The translations under genes and the position numbers were made by a program. DNA of 64,000 nt from the NCBI RefSeq assembly GCF_038019025.1, contig NZ_CP150496.1, forward strand, positions 523,501 through 587,500. Direction: 5' to 3'. The DNA is from Polaribacter marinaquae (GTDB taxonomy: Bacteria > Bacteroidota > Bacteroidia > Flavobacteriales > Flavobacteriaceae). Below the pieces are notes generated by a model. It was not told the DNA's origin. It saw only the letters and a program-made list of their open reading frames with translations, and made no database searches. Positions within the stretch are counted from its first letter, which is position 1. Each line of letters opens with the position of its first letter. Shown here in pieces: positions 46,189-55,030 of this stretch.

Positions 46189-47244
46189 TTATACAAGAGA
46201 TTTTAAAGCTCTTAATAATTTTTGATTTTCTTCGCAAACACCAACACTTATTCTTAAACAGTTTTCGCAAAGTGGTTGTGTTGTTCTATTTCTAATAACT
46301 ACACCTAATTCTATTAATTGATTGTATCGTTTTGTGGCATTATCTACTTTTATCAATAAAAAATTCCCATCAGAAGGATACACCTTTTCAATAAAATCGA
46401 CACAACATTCTAGTTCCTTTTTTAAGCGATCTCTTTCACTTTTTAATTGAGAAATTTCATTATCAATTTCATCCATTTTTTTCAAACGACTTATAGCTCT
46501 TTGTTGTGTTAATTCGTTTACGTTATATGGTGGTTTAATGGTATTTAAAATATTGATGATTTCTATTGATGCATAACAAATACCTAAACGTATTCCTGCT
46601 AAACCGTATGCTTTAGAAAGTGTTTGAGTTACTATTAAATTAGGATATTTTTGCAAGCTTTGCAACCAACTTTCTTCTTCAGAAAAATCTATGTAAGCTT
46701 CATCTAAAACTACTAAACCTTTAAACTTTATTAATAATTCTTTAACCGCTGGCACTGTAAAACTATTACCTGTTGGGTTATTTGGCGAACATAAAAATAA
46801 AATTTTACTATTATTATCTGCAGTTTTTAAAATTTGTGAAACTTTTGGTTGAAAATTTTCATCTAATAAAACTTCTCTGTTTTCTATTGCATTGATATTT
46901 GCCAACACATTATACATACCATAAGTTGGCGGTAATGTTATAATATTGTCTTTATTTGGTTCGCAAAATGCTCTAAAAATTAGATCTAAAACCTCATCAC
47001 TTCCGTTACCCAACAAAATATTTTCTTTTGAAACATTTTTAATTGTGGCTAATAAATCTTTTACAGAGTTTTGCTGAGGATCTGGATATCGATTTACACC
47101 ATTTTCGAAAGGATTTTCATTTGCGTCTAAAAAAATCATTTCTGTTGTAGCAACATCTTTATACTCATCTCTTGCCGAAGAGTATGGTTTTATTCCTTTG
47201 ATGTTATCTCTAACTAAATCACTAATAATTTTACTTGTTTTCAT
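46189..47244 (-). CDS. hisC: Histidinol-phosphate aminotransferase
   Basis: The 351-residue fold type I PLP enzyme shows LGNGSDEVLDLI, LCSPNNPTGN, VLDEAYIDF and the PLP lysine in TLSKAYGLAGIRLG (near 208). It converts imidazole acetol phosphate to histidinol phosphate. It lies 39 bases downstream of hisD. Confidence 0.96.
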   Translation of the reverse strand: MKTSKIISDLVRDNIKGIKPYSSARDEYKDVATTEMIFLDANENPFENGVNRYPDPQQNSVKDLLATIKNVSKENILLGNGSDEVLDLIFRAFCEPNKDNIITLPPTYGMYNVLANINAIENREVLLDENFQPKVSQILKTADNNSKILFLCSPNNPTGNSFTVPAVKELLIKFKGLVVLDEAYIDFSEEESWLQSLQKYPNLIVTQTLSKAYGLAGIRLGICYASIEIINILNTIKPPYNVNELTQQRAISRLKKMDEIDNEISQLKSERDRLKKELECCVDFIEKVYPSDGNFLLIKVDNATKRYNQLIELGVVIRNRTTQPLCENCLRISVGVCEENQKLLRALKSLV

Positions 47245-47281
47245 ACCAAAATAACTCTAAAAAAGAGCAACATTATTTATT

Positions 47282-48562
47282 TTACAAATCTTTTAAACGA
47301 ATAGAAACTGCATTTTTATGCGCTTGTAAACCTTCTGCTTCTGCCATTAACTCTATTGCATTACCAATAGTTTTTATACCTTCTTTAGAAATTTTCTGAA
47401 AAGTAATACTTTTTGTAAAACTATCTAAATTTACACCAGAATACGATTTAGAAAAACCGTTTGTTGGTAACGTATGGTTTGTACCAGATGCATAATCACC
47501 AGCACTTTCTGGTGTATAGTTTCCTATAAAAACAGAACCTGCATTTTCTATATTATCAACATAAAAATCGTTATCACTTGTACAAACTATAAAATGTTCT
47601 GGCCCGTATTCATTAATTAATTCTAAAGCAATTTTTTCATTTTCTACAAAAATAGATTTCGAGTTTGCAATGGCTTTAGACGCAATTTCTTTTCTTGGTA
47701 ATTTATCAAGTTGACGCTCTACTTCTTTTGAAACTTCTGCTATTAATTTTTCTGATGTAGAAACTAAAATAACCTGACTATCTACACCATGTTCTGCTTG
47801 ACTTAATAAATCTGATGCTACATAACTTGCATTAGCTGCATCATCTGCTACTACTAATAATTCACTTGGTCCTGCTGGCATATCTATGGCAACCCCAAAC
47901 TTTGTAGAAAGTTGTTTGGCCACAGTAACAAATTGGTTTCCTGGTCCGAAAATTTTATAAACTTGCGGAATAGTTGCTGTACCAAAAGTTAAACCCGCAA
48001 TTGCTTGAATTCCGCCAACTTTTATAATTTTAGTAACATCACATAAATTGGCTGCAAATAAAATTGCCGGATTTATTTTACCTTCTTTATTTGGCGGAGA
48101 ACACAATACAATTTCTTTACAACCCGCAATTTGTGCTGGAATTGCAAGCATTAATACAGTAGAAAATAAAGGTGCTGTACCTCCGGGAATATATAAACCA
48201 ACTTTTTGAATAGCCCTTTTTTCTTGCCAACAAGAAACTCCGTTTGCTGTTTCTACAGAAACTTTATCCGTTTTTTGAGCTTTATGAAAATTTGTAATAT
48301 TCGTCTTTGCTAATTGTATTGCTTCTTTTAATTCTGAAGAAACTAATGCAATTGCTTCTTCTATTTCACTTGAAGAAACCAATGTATTATCTAAAGAAAC
48401 ACCATCAAACTTAGTTGTGTATTTATTAACAGCTGCATCTCCGTTTTTTTGAACATCTAAAAAAACTTCATTTACAACACCTTCGATATCATCAACGGTT
48501 TTTGTTGGTCTTTCTAAAATTTTATTCCAATCTTTTTTTGATGGATTATTAATGATTTTCAT
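47282..48562 (-). CDS. hisD: Histidinol dehydrogenase
   Basis: The 426-residue zinc enzyme oxidises histidinol to histidine in two steps. Family blocks include GLYIPGGTAPLFSTVLML (quoted as YIPGGTAPLFST), CSPPNKEG, KIFGPGNQFV, DMPAGPSELLVVAD and the C-terminal LPTNGFSKSYSGV. Zinc ligands Gln/His are in LLSQAEHG and NTHTLPT-type positions (GTNHTLP). An 152-base gap with a dispersed repeat separates it from hisG. Confidence 0.97.
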   Translation of the reverse strand: MKIINNPSKKDWNKILERPTKTVDDIEGVVNEVFLDVQKNGDAAVNKYTTKFDGVSLDNTLVSSSEIEEAIALVSSELKEAIQLAKTNITNFHKAQKTDKVSVETANGVSCWQEKRAIQKVGLYIPGGTAPLFSTVLMLAIPAQIAGCKEIVLCSPPNKEGKINPAILFAANLCDVTKIIKVGGIQAIAGLTFGTATIPQVYKIFGPGNQFVTVAKQLSTKFGVAIDMPAGPSELLVVADDAANASYVASDLLSQAEHGVDSQVILVSTSEKLIAEVSKEVERQLDKLPRKEIASKAIANSKSIFVENEKIALELINEYGPEHFIVCTSDNDFYVDNIENAGSVFIGNYTPESAGDYASGTNHTLPTNGFSKSYSGVNLDSFTKSITFQKISKEGIKTIGNAIELMAEAEGLQAHKNAVSIRLKDL

Positions 48563-48591
48563 AATTTACTATCTCTTATAAATGTGCTCTA

Positions 48592-48673
48592 GCGTTAGGG
48601 ATTGCAGCAATTGTTTGAGCTCTTTTTTCTTTTGCTGAAAAAAAGCGAGTGCGAAAAGCCCGTTAAAACGCCC
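48592..48673 (-). repeat. Dispersed palindromic element, copy 1
   Basis: Read on the minus strand the element begins GGGCGTT and ends CAATCCCTAACGC, with an internal hairpin of CTTTTTTC-type arms. Its terminal inverted repeat (GCGTT..AACGC) and the ends are shared with the copy at 59643-59721. I recognise it as the flavobacterial GGGCGTT...CTAACGC repeat family. It lies between hisG and hisD and may affect expression or processing there. Confidence 0.65.
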
Positions 48674-48714
48674 AAAAAAACATTTTTATTTCTCTTTTAA
48701 ATACTGAAACGATT

Positions 48715-49572
48715 TTAAAGTACCATTTTTTCGATTGGACAAACTAGAATTCCTTCTGCACCATTTGCCTTAAGTTCATCTATAATTTCCCAAAATTCAT
48801 TTTTATTGATAACTGTGTGCACAGAACTCCAACCTTTTTCTGCTAAAGGTAAAACAGTAGGACTTCTCATGCCTGGTAATAAATTTAAAATATCTTCTAA
48901 TTTATCGTTTGGAGCATTTAACAACACATATTTAGAATTTCTACCTTTTAAAACAGACTGAATTCTAAATTGAATTTTGTTTAAAATTGCTTTTCTTTCT
49001 TCAGAAATTTTTGGTGAAACAGCTAAAACTGCTTCAGATTTTAAAAGAACTTCTATTTCTTTTAAACCGTTTTTAAACAACGTACTTCCACTAGAAACAA
49101 TATCACAAATTCCGTCTGCTAAACCAATATTAGGTGCAATTTCTACAGAACCATTAATTTGGTGTAATTGTGCATCGATATTTTGTTCTTTTAAAAACTT
49201 TTTTACTGTTTCTGGATATGATGTTGCTATTCTTTTACCTGCTAAATCTTTTAAAGAGTTTGCATTAGAATCTTTTGGCACAGCAATAGAAACTTTACAT
49301 TTAGAAAAACCTAAACGTTCTACAAATTCTATATCGCTTCCTTTTTCTATTAATACATTTTCACCAATAATAGCTGCGTCTACAACACCATCTTTTAAGT
49401 ATTGAGGAATATCGCCATTTCTTAAATAAAATACCTCTACCGGAAAATCTCTGGCTGCTGCTTTTAATTGATCTTTACCATTATCGATAGAAATACCGAT
49501 GTCTTTTAAGATTCTCATTGAATCTTCGTTTAACCTTCCTGATTTTTGTACTGCAATTCTTAAATTACTCAT
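48715..49572 (-). CDS. hisG: ATP phosphoribosyltransferase, long form
   Basis: The 285-residue enzyme catalyses the first, committed step of histidine synthesis. The N-terminal catalytic part has VQKSGRLNEDS and the PRPP loop DGICDIVSSGSTL (near 152). The C-terminal about 75 residues (LNKIQFRIQSVLKG, SVHTVINKNEF) correspond to the histidine-binding regulatory domain of the long form, so no HisZ is needed. It is first in the operon, behind an attenuator. Confidence 0.96.
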   Translation of the reverse strand: MSNLRIAVQKSGRLNEDSMRILKDIGISIDNGKDQLKAAARDFPVEVFYLRNGDIPQYLKDGVVDAAIIGENVLIEKGSDIEFVERLGFSKCKVSIAVPKDSNANSLKDLAGKRIATSYPETVKKFLKEQNIDAQLHQINGSVEIAPNIGLADGICDIVSSGSTLFKNGLKEIEVLLKSEAVLAVSPKISEERKAILNKIQFRIQSVLKGRNSKYVLLNAPNDKLEDILNLLPGMRSPTVLPLAEKGWSSVHTVINKNEFWEIIDELKANGAEGILVCPIEKMVL

Positions 49573-49613
49573 TTTGTTTTATTTGATGTTTGAACAAATA
49601 CGGTTTTAAAATG

Positions 49614-49645
49614 AAAAAACCCGTTTGATTTGCTCAAACGGGTTT
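49614..49645 (-). terminator. his attenuator terminator
   Basis: On the minus strand AAACCCGTTTGA (49645-49634) pairs perfectly with TCAAACGGGTTT (49628-49617) around GCAAA, followed by a T run (49619-49614). It lies between the His-rich leader ORF and hisG, 42 bases before the hisG start, exactly where an attenuator is expected. Confidence 0.9.
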
Positions 49646-49657
49646 ATAAATATCTTG

Positions 49658-49728
49658 ATTTTATTCAATACACTTTTATATCGCTTGATTGCAATTGTAA
49701 AAATGATGATGATGTGATTGAATAAAAT
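49658..49728 (-). promoter_or_regulatory. Alternative pairing region of the his leader
   Basis: A perfect 12-bp inverted repeat (49717-49728 with 49658-49669) brackets the His codons. It is the likely RNA switch element that competes with or positions the downstream terminator. Exact anti-terminator pairing with the terminator arm is not obvious by eye. Confidence 0.5.
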
Positions 49729-49732
49729 TCAT
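49676..49732 (-). CDS. hisL: his operon leader peptide
   Basis: An 18-codon frame upstream of hisG encodes MNFIQSHHHHFYNCNQAI, with four consecutive His codons (49714-49703). It ends 31 bases before the terminator hairpin. Codons 2-5 lie in ATTGAATAAAAT (49717-49728, plus strand), which is perfectly complementary to 49658-49669, so the leader can form an alternative long-range stem. Ribosome stalling at the His run when charged tRNA-His is scarce would change folding and permit read-through into hisG. Confidence 0.85.
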   Translation of the reverse strand: MNFIQSHHHHFYNCNQAI

Positions 49733-49852
49733 GTTCTTTTTTTATATATGCAAATATTCTAAATTTATTTTCAATTAAACAAACTATATCTGTAAAATTT
49801 TAATTAAAGTTGAATATTTATCAAAATTTAATTTTTTGTTGAAATTTAAAAC

Positions 49853-49883
49853 AAAAAAAACAGCACTTATTTGTGCTGTTTTT
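49853..49883 (-). terminator. Intrinsic terminator of the oxoamine synthase gene
   Basis: AAAACAGCAC and GTGCTGTTTT around loop TTATTT, with T-rich tracts; it lies after the stop codon at 49905 and separates that unit from the his leader. Confidence 0.85.
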
Positions 49884-49904
49884 AATATTATTTATGAACA
49901 AGAA

Positions 49905-51152
49905 TTAAGCTATTTGAGCAGCTATTTTCTTGTAAGTACCGTTTTCTAATTTTTCTCTAATTGCAGAAAAAGCAGTAATTGTTTCGTCTATATCTTCTTG
50001 TGTATGTGTTGCAGTAGGTATTAATCTTAAAATAATTAATCCTTTTGGTATTACAGGATATACAACAATAGAACAAAAGATTCCATGATTTTCTCTTAAA
50101 TCATTTACCATAGCCATTGCTTCAGGAATATCTCCTTTTAAGAATACCGGAGTAATACACGTTTGTGTTGTACCTAAATCGAAACCAGCATTTCTTAAAC
50201 CAGATTGTAACGCATTTGTGTTTTCCCACAATTTAGTTTTTAACTCTGGCATTGTTCTAATCATATCTAAACGTTTTAAAGCACCTTTTACCATTGCCAT
50301 TGGTAAAGATTTTGCAAACATTTGAGATCTTAAATTATATTGTAAATATTGTATTACATCTGCATCACCTGCTAAGAATGCACCAATACCTGCCATAGAT
50401 TTTGCAAAGGTTGCAAAGTAAACATCGATATCATCTTGTACTCCTTGTTCAAAACCAGTACCTCTACCGTCTTTACCTAAAGTACCAAAACCATGCGCAT
50501 CATCAACTAAAAGTCTAAAATTATATTCTTTTTTAAATGCAACTATTTCTTTTAAACGACCTTGCTCTCCTCTCATTCCGAAAACACCTTCAGAAATTAC
50601 AAGAATTCCTCCTCCTGTTTTCTCTGCCATTTTAGAGGCACGTTTAATGTTTTTCTCGAAACTTTCCATATCGTTATGACGATATACAAATCGTTTACCA
50701 GAATGTAAACGTACACCATCGATAATACAAGCGTGCGTATCCATATCATAAACAATGATATCGTTTTTAGTAACCAACGCGTCTATTGCAGACATAATAC
50801 CTTGGTAACCAAAATTTAATAAATATGCTTTTTCTTTATCAACAAACTCTGCACATTCTCTTTCTAATTGTTCATGTAAAGGCGTGTGACCAGACATCAT
50901 TCTAGCGCCCATAGGGTAAGCCATACCGTGTTCTAATGCAGCTTCACCGTCAACTTTTAGTATTTCTGGATGATTTGCTAAACCTAAGTAATCATTAATA
51001 CTCCAAGTAACTACTTTTTTTCCATTGAAAGACATTCTATTAGAAATTGGTCCTTCTAGCTTTGGAAAAACATAATATCCTTCTGCTTTATCTGCCCATT
51101 TACCTAAAGGGCCTTTATCTTTTACAATTCTATCAAATAAATCTGTCGTCAT
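49905..51152 (-). CDS. Alpha-oxoamine synthase (serine palmitoyltransferase / cysteate acyltransferase-like)
   Basis: The 415-residue PLP enzyme belongs to the AOS family (SPT, KBL, HemA, BioF). Signature segments are INDYLGLANHP, DMDTHACIIDG, VISEGVFGMRGE, VDDAHGFGTLG and the PLP lysine in TFAKSMAGIGAFLAG (near 250). In Flavobacterium johnsoniae a homologous AOS enzyme is the cysteate acyltransferase that starts capnine (sulfonolipid) synthesis; Bacteroides homologues make sphingolipids. The upstream neighbour is a cysteine-synthase-fold enzyme that could supply cysteate, favouring the sulfonolipid role. It has its own promoter. Confidence 0.85.
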   Translation of the reverse strand: MTTDLFDRIVKDKGPLGKWADKAEGYYVFPKLEGPISNRMSFNGKKVVTWSINDYLGLANHPEILKVDGEAALEHGMAYPMGARMMSGHTPLHEQLERECAEFVDKEKAYLLNFGYQGIMSAIDALVTKNDIIVYDMDTHACIIDGVRLHSGKRFVYRHNDMESFEKNIKRASKMAEKTGGGILVISEGVFGMRGEQGRLKEIVAFKKEYNFRLLVDDAHGFGTLGKDGRGTGFEQGVQDDIDVYFATFAKSMAGIGAFLAGDADVIQYLQYNLRSQMFAKSLPMAMVKGALKRLDMIRTMPELKTKLWENTNALQSGLRNAGFDLGTTQTCITPVFLKGDIPEAMAMVNDLRENHGIFCSIVVYPVIPKGLIILRLIPTATHTQEDIDETITAFSAIREKLENGTYKKIAAQIA

Positions 51153-51177
51153 TTTGTCTTCTGTTTTTTGAAGTTTG

Positions 51178-51208
51178 CAAAGTTAACAAATTTTAACAGT
51201 TTATACAA
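51178..51208 (-). promoter_or_regulatory. Putative promoter of the oxoamine synthase gene
   Basis: On the minus strand TTG (51206-51208), a 20-base spacer, and TAACTTTG (51178-51185) match both Bacteroidota promoter elements, 26 bases before the start codon at 51152. This is the best promoter match in the window. Confidence 0.6.
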
Positions 51209-51239
51209 TTAAGCTAAAAAGAGAAGAAAAAGAAAAAAA

Positions 51240-52238
51240 TTAATCTAAAAACCCTTGATTTTTCATCCAAGAATCGTTGTAAATTTTATTTAAATATCTA
51301 GAACCGTGATCAGGAAAAATTACTACAACAAAGCTGTCTTTGTCAAAAAAGTTCATAGCATCATATTGTTTAGTAGCCTGCATTACAGCGCCACTTGTGT
51401 AACCACAAAACAAACCTTCTTGTTTTACAATATCTCTTGCGGCAAATGCAGCATCCTTGTCTGAAACTTTTTCATAAACATCAATCACATCAAAATCTGT
51501 TGCTGTTGGAATTAACGTTTTTCCTAAACCTTCTATTTTGTATGGTTTGATCTCATTTACATCGAATTCACCTGTTTCATGAAATTTCTTTAAAACCGAA
51601 CCAATGGCATCTACACCAAGAATTTTAATATCAGGATTTTGTTCTTTTAGATACTTACCTGTTCCAGAAATAGTTCCTCCTGTTCCGCTTGCTGCAACAA
51701 GATGTGTAATTTTACCTTCTGTTTGTTTCCAAATTTCTGGTCCGGTAGATCTATAATGTGCTTCAATATTTAACTCGTTAAAATATTGATTGATGTAAAC
51801 AGAATTCTTTGTTTTTTTATGAATTGTTTTGGCAACTTCGTAATAAGACCTAGGGTCATCTGCAGCAACATTTGCAGGACAAACGTGTACTTCTGCTCCC
51901 ATTGTTTTTAACAAATCAATTTTATCTTGAGAAGATTTATCGCTAACTGCTAAAATACATTTGTACCCTTTAACAATACTTATCATTGCTAAACTAAAAC
52001 CGGTATTACCCGAAGTTGTTTCTACAATTGTAGCTCCTTTTTTAAGAATACCTTTTTTTTCTGCATCATTAATAATATGTAAAGCAATTCTGTCTTTTGA
52101 TGAGTGACCAGGATTAAAAGCTTCTACTTTAGCAAAAAAATTACCTTTAAAATTCTTTGTAATATTACGAAGTTTAATTAATGGTGTTTCTCCTACTAAT
52201 TCTAAAATACTATTATTAATTGCGCTATTCTTTACCAT
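51240..52238 (-). CDS. Cysteine synthase / cystathionine beta-synthase-fold PLP enzyme, possible cysteate synthase
   Basis: The 332-residue fold type II PLP enzyme has the PLP lysine in [13 protein letters not shown] (about 45), the substrate Asn loop [11 protein letters not shown], the phosphate-binding [10 protein letters not shown] (about 182) and a C-terminal GYTSGAVM. It lacks the CBS regulatory domains. It is neither clearly CysK (whose loop is NPxxSVKDR) nor CysM. Its position next to an AOS acyltransferase suggests it makes cysteate, from phosphoserine and sulfite, for capnine synthesis. That is inference from context. Confidence 0.82.
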   Translation of the reverse strand: MVKNSAINNSILELVGETPLIKLRNITKNFKGNFFAKVEAFNPGHSSKDRIALHIINDAEKKGILKKGATIVETTSGNTGFSLAMISIVKGYKCILAVSDKSSQDKIDLLKTMGAEVHVCPANVAADDPRSYYEVAKTIHKKTKNSVYINQYFNELNIEAHYRSTGPEIWKQTEGKITHLVAASGTGGTISGTGKYLKEQNPDIKILGVDAIGSVLKKFHETGEFDVNEIKPYKIEGLGKTLIPTATDFDVIDVYEKVSDKDAAFAARDIVKQEGLFCGYTSGAVMQATKQYDAMNFFDKDSFVVVIFPDHGSRYLNKIYNDSWMKNQGFLD

Positions 52239-52304
52239 TCTACATGCATAAATAAAACATCATTACTGATAAATAATGATGTTTGATTGTCTTTTTACCG
52301 TCTG

Positions 52305-52333
52305 CAAAAGTACATTTTCGTTTTGAATTACAA
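52305..52333 (-). promoter_or_regulatory. Putative promoter of the cysteine-synthase-fold gene
   Basis: On the minus strand TTG (52331-52333), 18 bases, TACTTTTG (52305-52312), both elements of the consensus, 67 bases from the start codon. Confidence 0.5.
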
Positions 52334-52351
52334 AATTGAATTAAAATTTAA

Positions 52352-54454
52352 TTATTTCGCATCAATTTTACCTTCTAAAGCTAATAAAAACGAATAATCT
52401 TTAGCGGTTTCTTTTAATGCATTAAATCTACCAGATGCACCACCGTGTCCTGCTTCCATATTTGTTCTTAGCAACAATATATTATCATCAGTTTTTAAAT
52501 CTCTTAATTTTGCAACCCATTTTGCAGGTTCCCAATATTGAACTTGAGAATCGTGAAAACCTGTAGTTACTAAAATATTTGGATAATCTTGCGGTTTTAC
52601 TTGATCGTAAGGTGAATATGATTTTATATAATCGTAATATTCTTTGTCGTTAGGATTTCCCCACTCATCATATTCTCCGGTGGTTAACGGAATCGATTCA
52701 TCTATCATTGTAGAAATAACATCTACAAAAGGAACTGCAGCTATAATACCGTTATACAATTCAGGATTCATATTTACAATTGCTCCCATTAACAATCCGC
52801 CAGCAGAACCACCCATTGCATATAAATGCGCTGCAGAAGTGTAATTATTTTCAATTAAAAACTTAGAACAATCTATAAAATCTGTAAACGTATTTTTTTT
52901 GTTTAACATTTTACCATCTTCATACCAGTTTCTACCTAAGTATTCGCTTCCTCTAATATGCGCCAATGCATACACAAAACCTCTATCTAATAAACTTAAT
53001 CTAGTTGATGAAAATCCGTCTGAAATTGTATAACCATAAGACCCATAAGCATATTGTAACAATGGCGTATTTTCGTTTAAAACAGTGTCTTTGTGATATA
53101 CTAAAGAAACTGCTACTTTTTTACCATCTCTGGCAGTAACCCAAACGCGTTCGCTTTTATAATTTTCTTTGTTGAATTTCCCTCCTAAGATTTCTTGCTC
53201 TTTTTTAACTTCTTTCGATTTATCTTTCATGTTAAAATCGATAATAGAAGCAGGAGTTGTCATCGAATTATAAGAATAACGTATCACATCTGTATCAAAA
53301 TCTGGATTTGCATAAACACCCACAGAATAGGTTTCTTCTGTAAAAGGTAAATAATAATCTTCTACATTATCCCAACGTTTAATTCTAATTTTATTTAAGC
53401 CGTTTGTGCGTTCTTCTAGAACTAAATATTCTTTAAAAATAGAGAAATCTTCTAATAATGTATCTTCTCTGTGTGGAATTACATCAACCCAATTTTCTTT
53501 TGCTGTATTGGTTACAGGCGTTTTCATCAACTTAAAATTAGTAGCATCGTCTTTATTAGTTAATAAATAAAAATGATCTTCGAAGTGAGAAACACTATAT
53601 TCTAAATCTCTTTCTCTTGACTGCAACATTGTAAACGAACCAGTAGGATTATCTGCATCTAAAAATTGTGCTTCTGTAGATACTGTGCTACTAGCACCTA
53701 TGATGATATACTTGTCTGATTTAGATTTTGTAACATACGCATTAAAAGTTTCGTCTTTTTCGTGATAAACTTCTACGTCTGCAGAAGTTGGTGTTCCTAA
53801 AATATGTCTATAAATTTTTTCGCTTCTTAATGTATGCGGATTTTTTTTAGTGTAGAAAATAGTTTTATTATCGTTAGCCCAAACAGAGGCTCCTGTAGTA
53901 TTTTCTATGATATCTTTATAAATTTTACCGGTTTCTAAGTTTTTAATTCTTAAAAAATATTGTCTTCTACTTACAGTATCTGTAGCAAAAACCACTAATT
54001 TATTATTTGTAGATATATTTAAGCCTCCTAATTGAAAATAATCAAAATCTTTAGCCATCTCATTTACATTAAACATAACCTGCTCTTCTGCATCTAAGTT
54101 GTCTTTTTTTCTACTAAAAATAGGATATTGCATTCCTTTTTCGAAACGCGTTATATAAAAATAACCATTACTCTTGTAAGGTACAGAAGAATCATCCTCT
54201 TTAATTCTGCCTTTCATTTCTTCAAATAATTTCTCTTCGAAATTTCTTGAAGACGCTGTAACTTTATCGTGATAAGTGTTTTCTTCCTCTAAATAATTTA
54301 TAACTTTGGTTGTATGCTCATCTCTAACTTCAGATAGTTTTTGAGCGTCAGACAAACGCATCCAAAAATAATTATCTTCTCTAACATCGCCATGCTTTTC
54401 TAAAATTTCTAATTCTTTATCTGCAATTGGTGCTTTTGTATCTATATTTTTCAT
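52352..54454 (-). CDS. ptrB: Oligopeptidase B (S9A family)
   Basis: The 700-residue serine peptidase cleaves after basic residues of short peptides. It has an N-terminal beta-propeller (about 70-410) and a C-terminal alpha/beta hydrolase domain with the Ser nucleophile in MGGSAGGLL (about 550), Asp in the GFHDSQVQYWEP region and His in AGHGGASGRF (about 670). The HIRGSEYLGRNWYEDGK segment is typical of oligopeptidase B. There is no signal peptide, so it is cytoplasmic. Confidence 0.93.
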   Translation of the reverse strand: MKNIDTKAPIADKELEILEKHGDVREDNYFWMRLSDAQKLSEVRDEHTTKVINYLEEENTYHDKVTASSRNFEEKLFEEMKGRIKEDDSSVPYKSNGYFYITRFEKGMQYPIFSRKKDNLDAEEQVMFNVNEMAKDFDYFQLGGLNISTNNKLVVFATDTVSRRQYFLRIKNLETGKIYKDIIENTTGASVWANDNKTIFYTKKNPHTLRSEKIYRHILGTPTSADVEVYHEKDETFNAYVTKSKSDKYIIIGASSTVSTEAQFLDADNPTGSFTMLQSRERDLEYSVSHFEDHFYLLTNKDDATNFKLMKTPVTNTAKENWVDVIPHREDTLLEDFSIFKEYLVLEERTNGLNKIRIKRWDNVEDYYLPFTEETYSVGVYANPDFDTDVIRYSYNSMTTPASIIDFNMKDKSKEVKKEQEILGGKFNKENYKSERVWVTARDGKKVAVSLVYHKDTVLNENTPLLQYAYGSYGYTISDGFSSTRLSLLDRGFVYALAHIRGSEYLGRNWYEDGKMLNKKNTFTDFIDCSKFLIENNYTSAAHLYAMGGSAGGLLMGAIVNMNPELYNGIIAAVPFVDVISTMIDESIPLTTGEYDEWGNPNDKEYYDYIKSYSPYDQVKPQDYPNILVTTGFHDSQVQYWEPAKWVAKLRDLKTDDNILLLRTNMEAGHGGASGRFNALKETAKDYSFLLALEGKIDAK

Positions 54455-54477
54455 TACTTCATTTTTTAAAGCAATTG

Positions 54478-54485
54478 CAAAAATA
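54478..54485 (-). promoter_or_regulatory. Putative -7 box of oligopeptidase B
   Basis: On the minus strand this is TATTTTTG (TAnnTTTG), 24 bases from the ATG at 54454. Confidence 0.4.
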
Positions 54486-54554
54486 AGATTATTAAAGTGA
54501 GTTTACCGTAAATATTTTCTCAATTTTAGCCTATATTTTTCTATAATGAATTCG

Positions 54555-54562
54555 TAAATTTG
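54555..54562 (+). promoter_or_regulatory. Putative -7 box of the YbaB gene
   Basis: TAAATTTG (TAnnTTTG), 26 bases before the ATG at 54588; the -33 element is not clear. Confidence 0.4.
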
Positions 54563-54587
54563 TAATCTAATTTTAAATTGAAAAAAG

Positions 54588-54911
54588 ATGTTTGGAGATA
54601 TTTCTGGAATGATGAATAAGCTAAAGGAAGCGCAACAAGAAGTAGAAAAAACAAAAACAAGATTAAACTCTGTTTTGATTGATGAAGTAACAGCAGACAA
54701 AAAAATTCAAGTAACACTAACTGCAAATAGAGAAATTAAAGCAATTACGATAGATCCTTCTTTACTTTCTGATGCCGAAGAATTAGAAGATTACTTAATT
54801 TTAACTTTAAATAAAGCAATTGCCAAAGCTTCTAAAATTAACGAAGACGAAATGGCCGCTGCTGCCAAAACAAACATGCCAAACATACCTGGTATGGATA
54901 TGTTTAAATAA
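54588..54911 (+). CDS. ybaB: YbaB/EbfC family nucleoid-associated protein
   Basis: The 107-residue protein has the YbaB pattern: an N-terminal amphipathic helix ([19 protein letters not shown]), the beta-sheet part ([20 protein letters not shown], given in two halves) and a C-terminal helix ending in the flexible PNIPGMDMF tail. These dimers bind DNA as nucleoid-associated proteins. In most bacteria the gene accompanies dnaX and recR; here it is alone between oligopeptidase B and an AsmA gene. Confidence 0.93.
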   Translation: MFGDISGMMNKLKEAQQEVEKTKTRLNSVLIDEVTADKKIQVTLTANREIKAITIDPSLLSDAEELEDYLILTLNKAIAKASKINEDEMAAAAKTNMPNIPGMDMFK

Positions 54912-54972
54912 CAATGCATTATCATTAATAAAAAATTAACTCAATTGAGTTACTTTTAACAGTATATAAACT

Positions 54973-55000
54973 AAAATACCTCTTTTAAAAGAGGTATTTT
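54973..55000 (+). terminator. Intrinsic terminator after ybaB
   Basis: AAAATACCTCTTTT followed directly by AAAAGAGGTATTTT is a perfect 28-base palindrome with a T-run, 62 bases after the ybaB stop. Confidence 0.8.
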
Positions 55001-55030
55001 TGTGTGTATTAATTTATAATAGTACTTATT

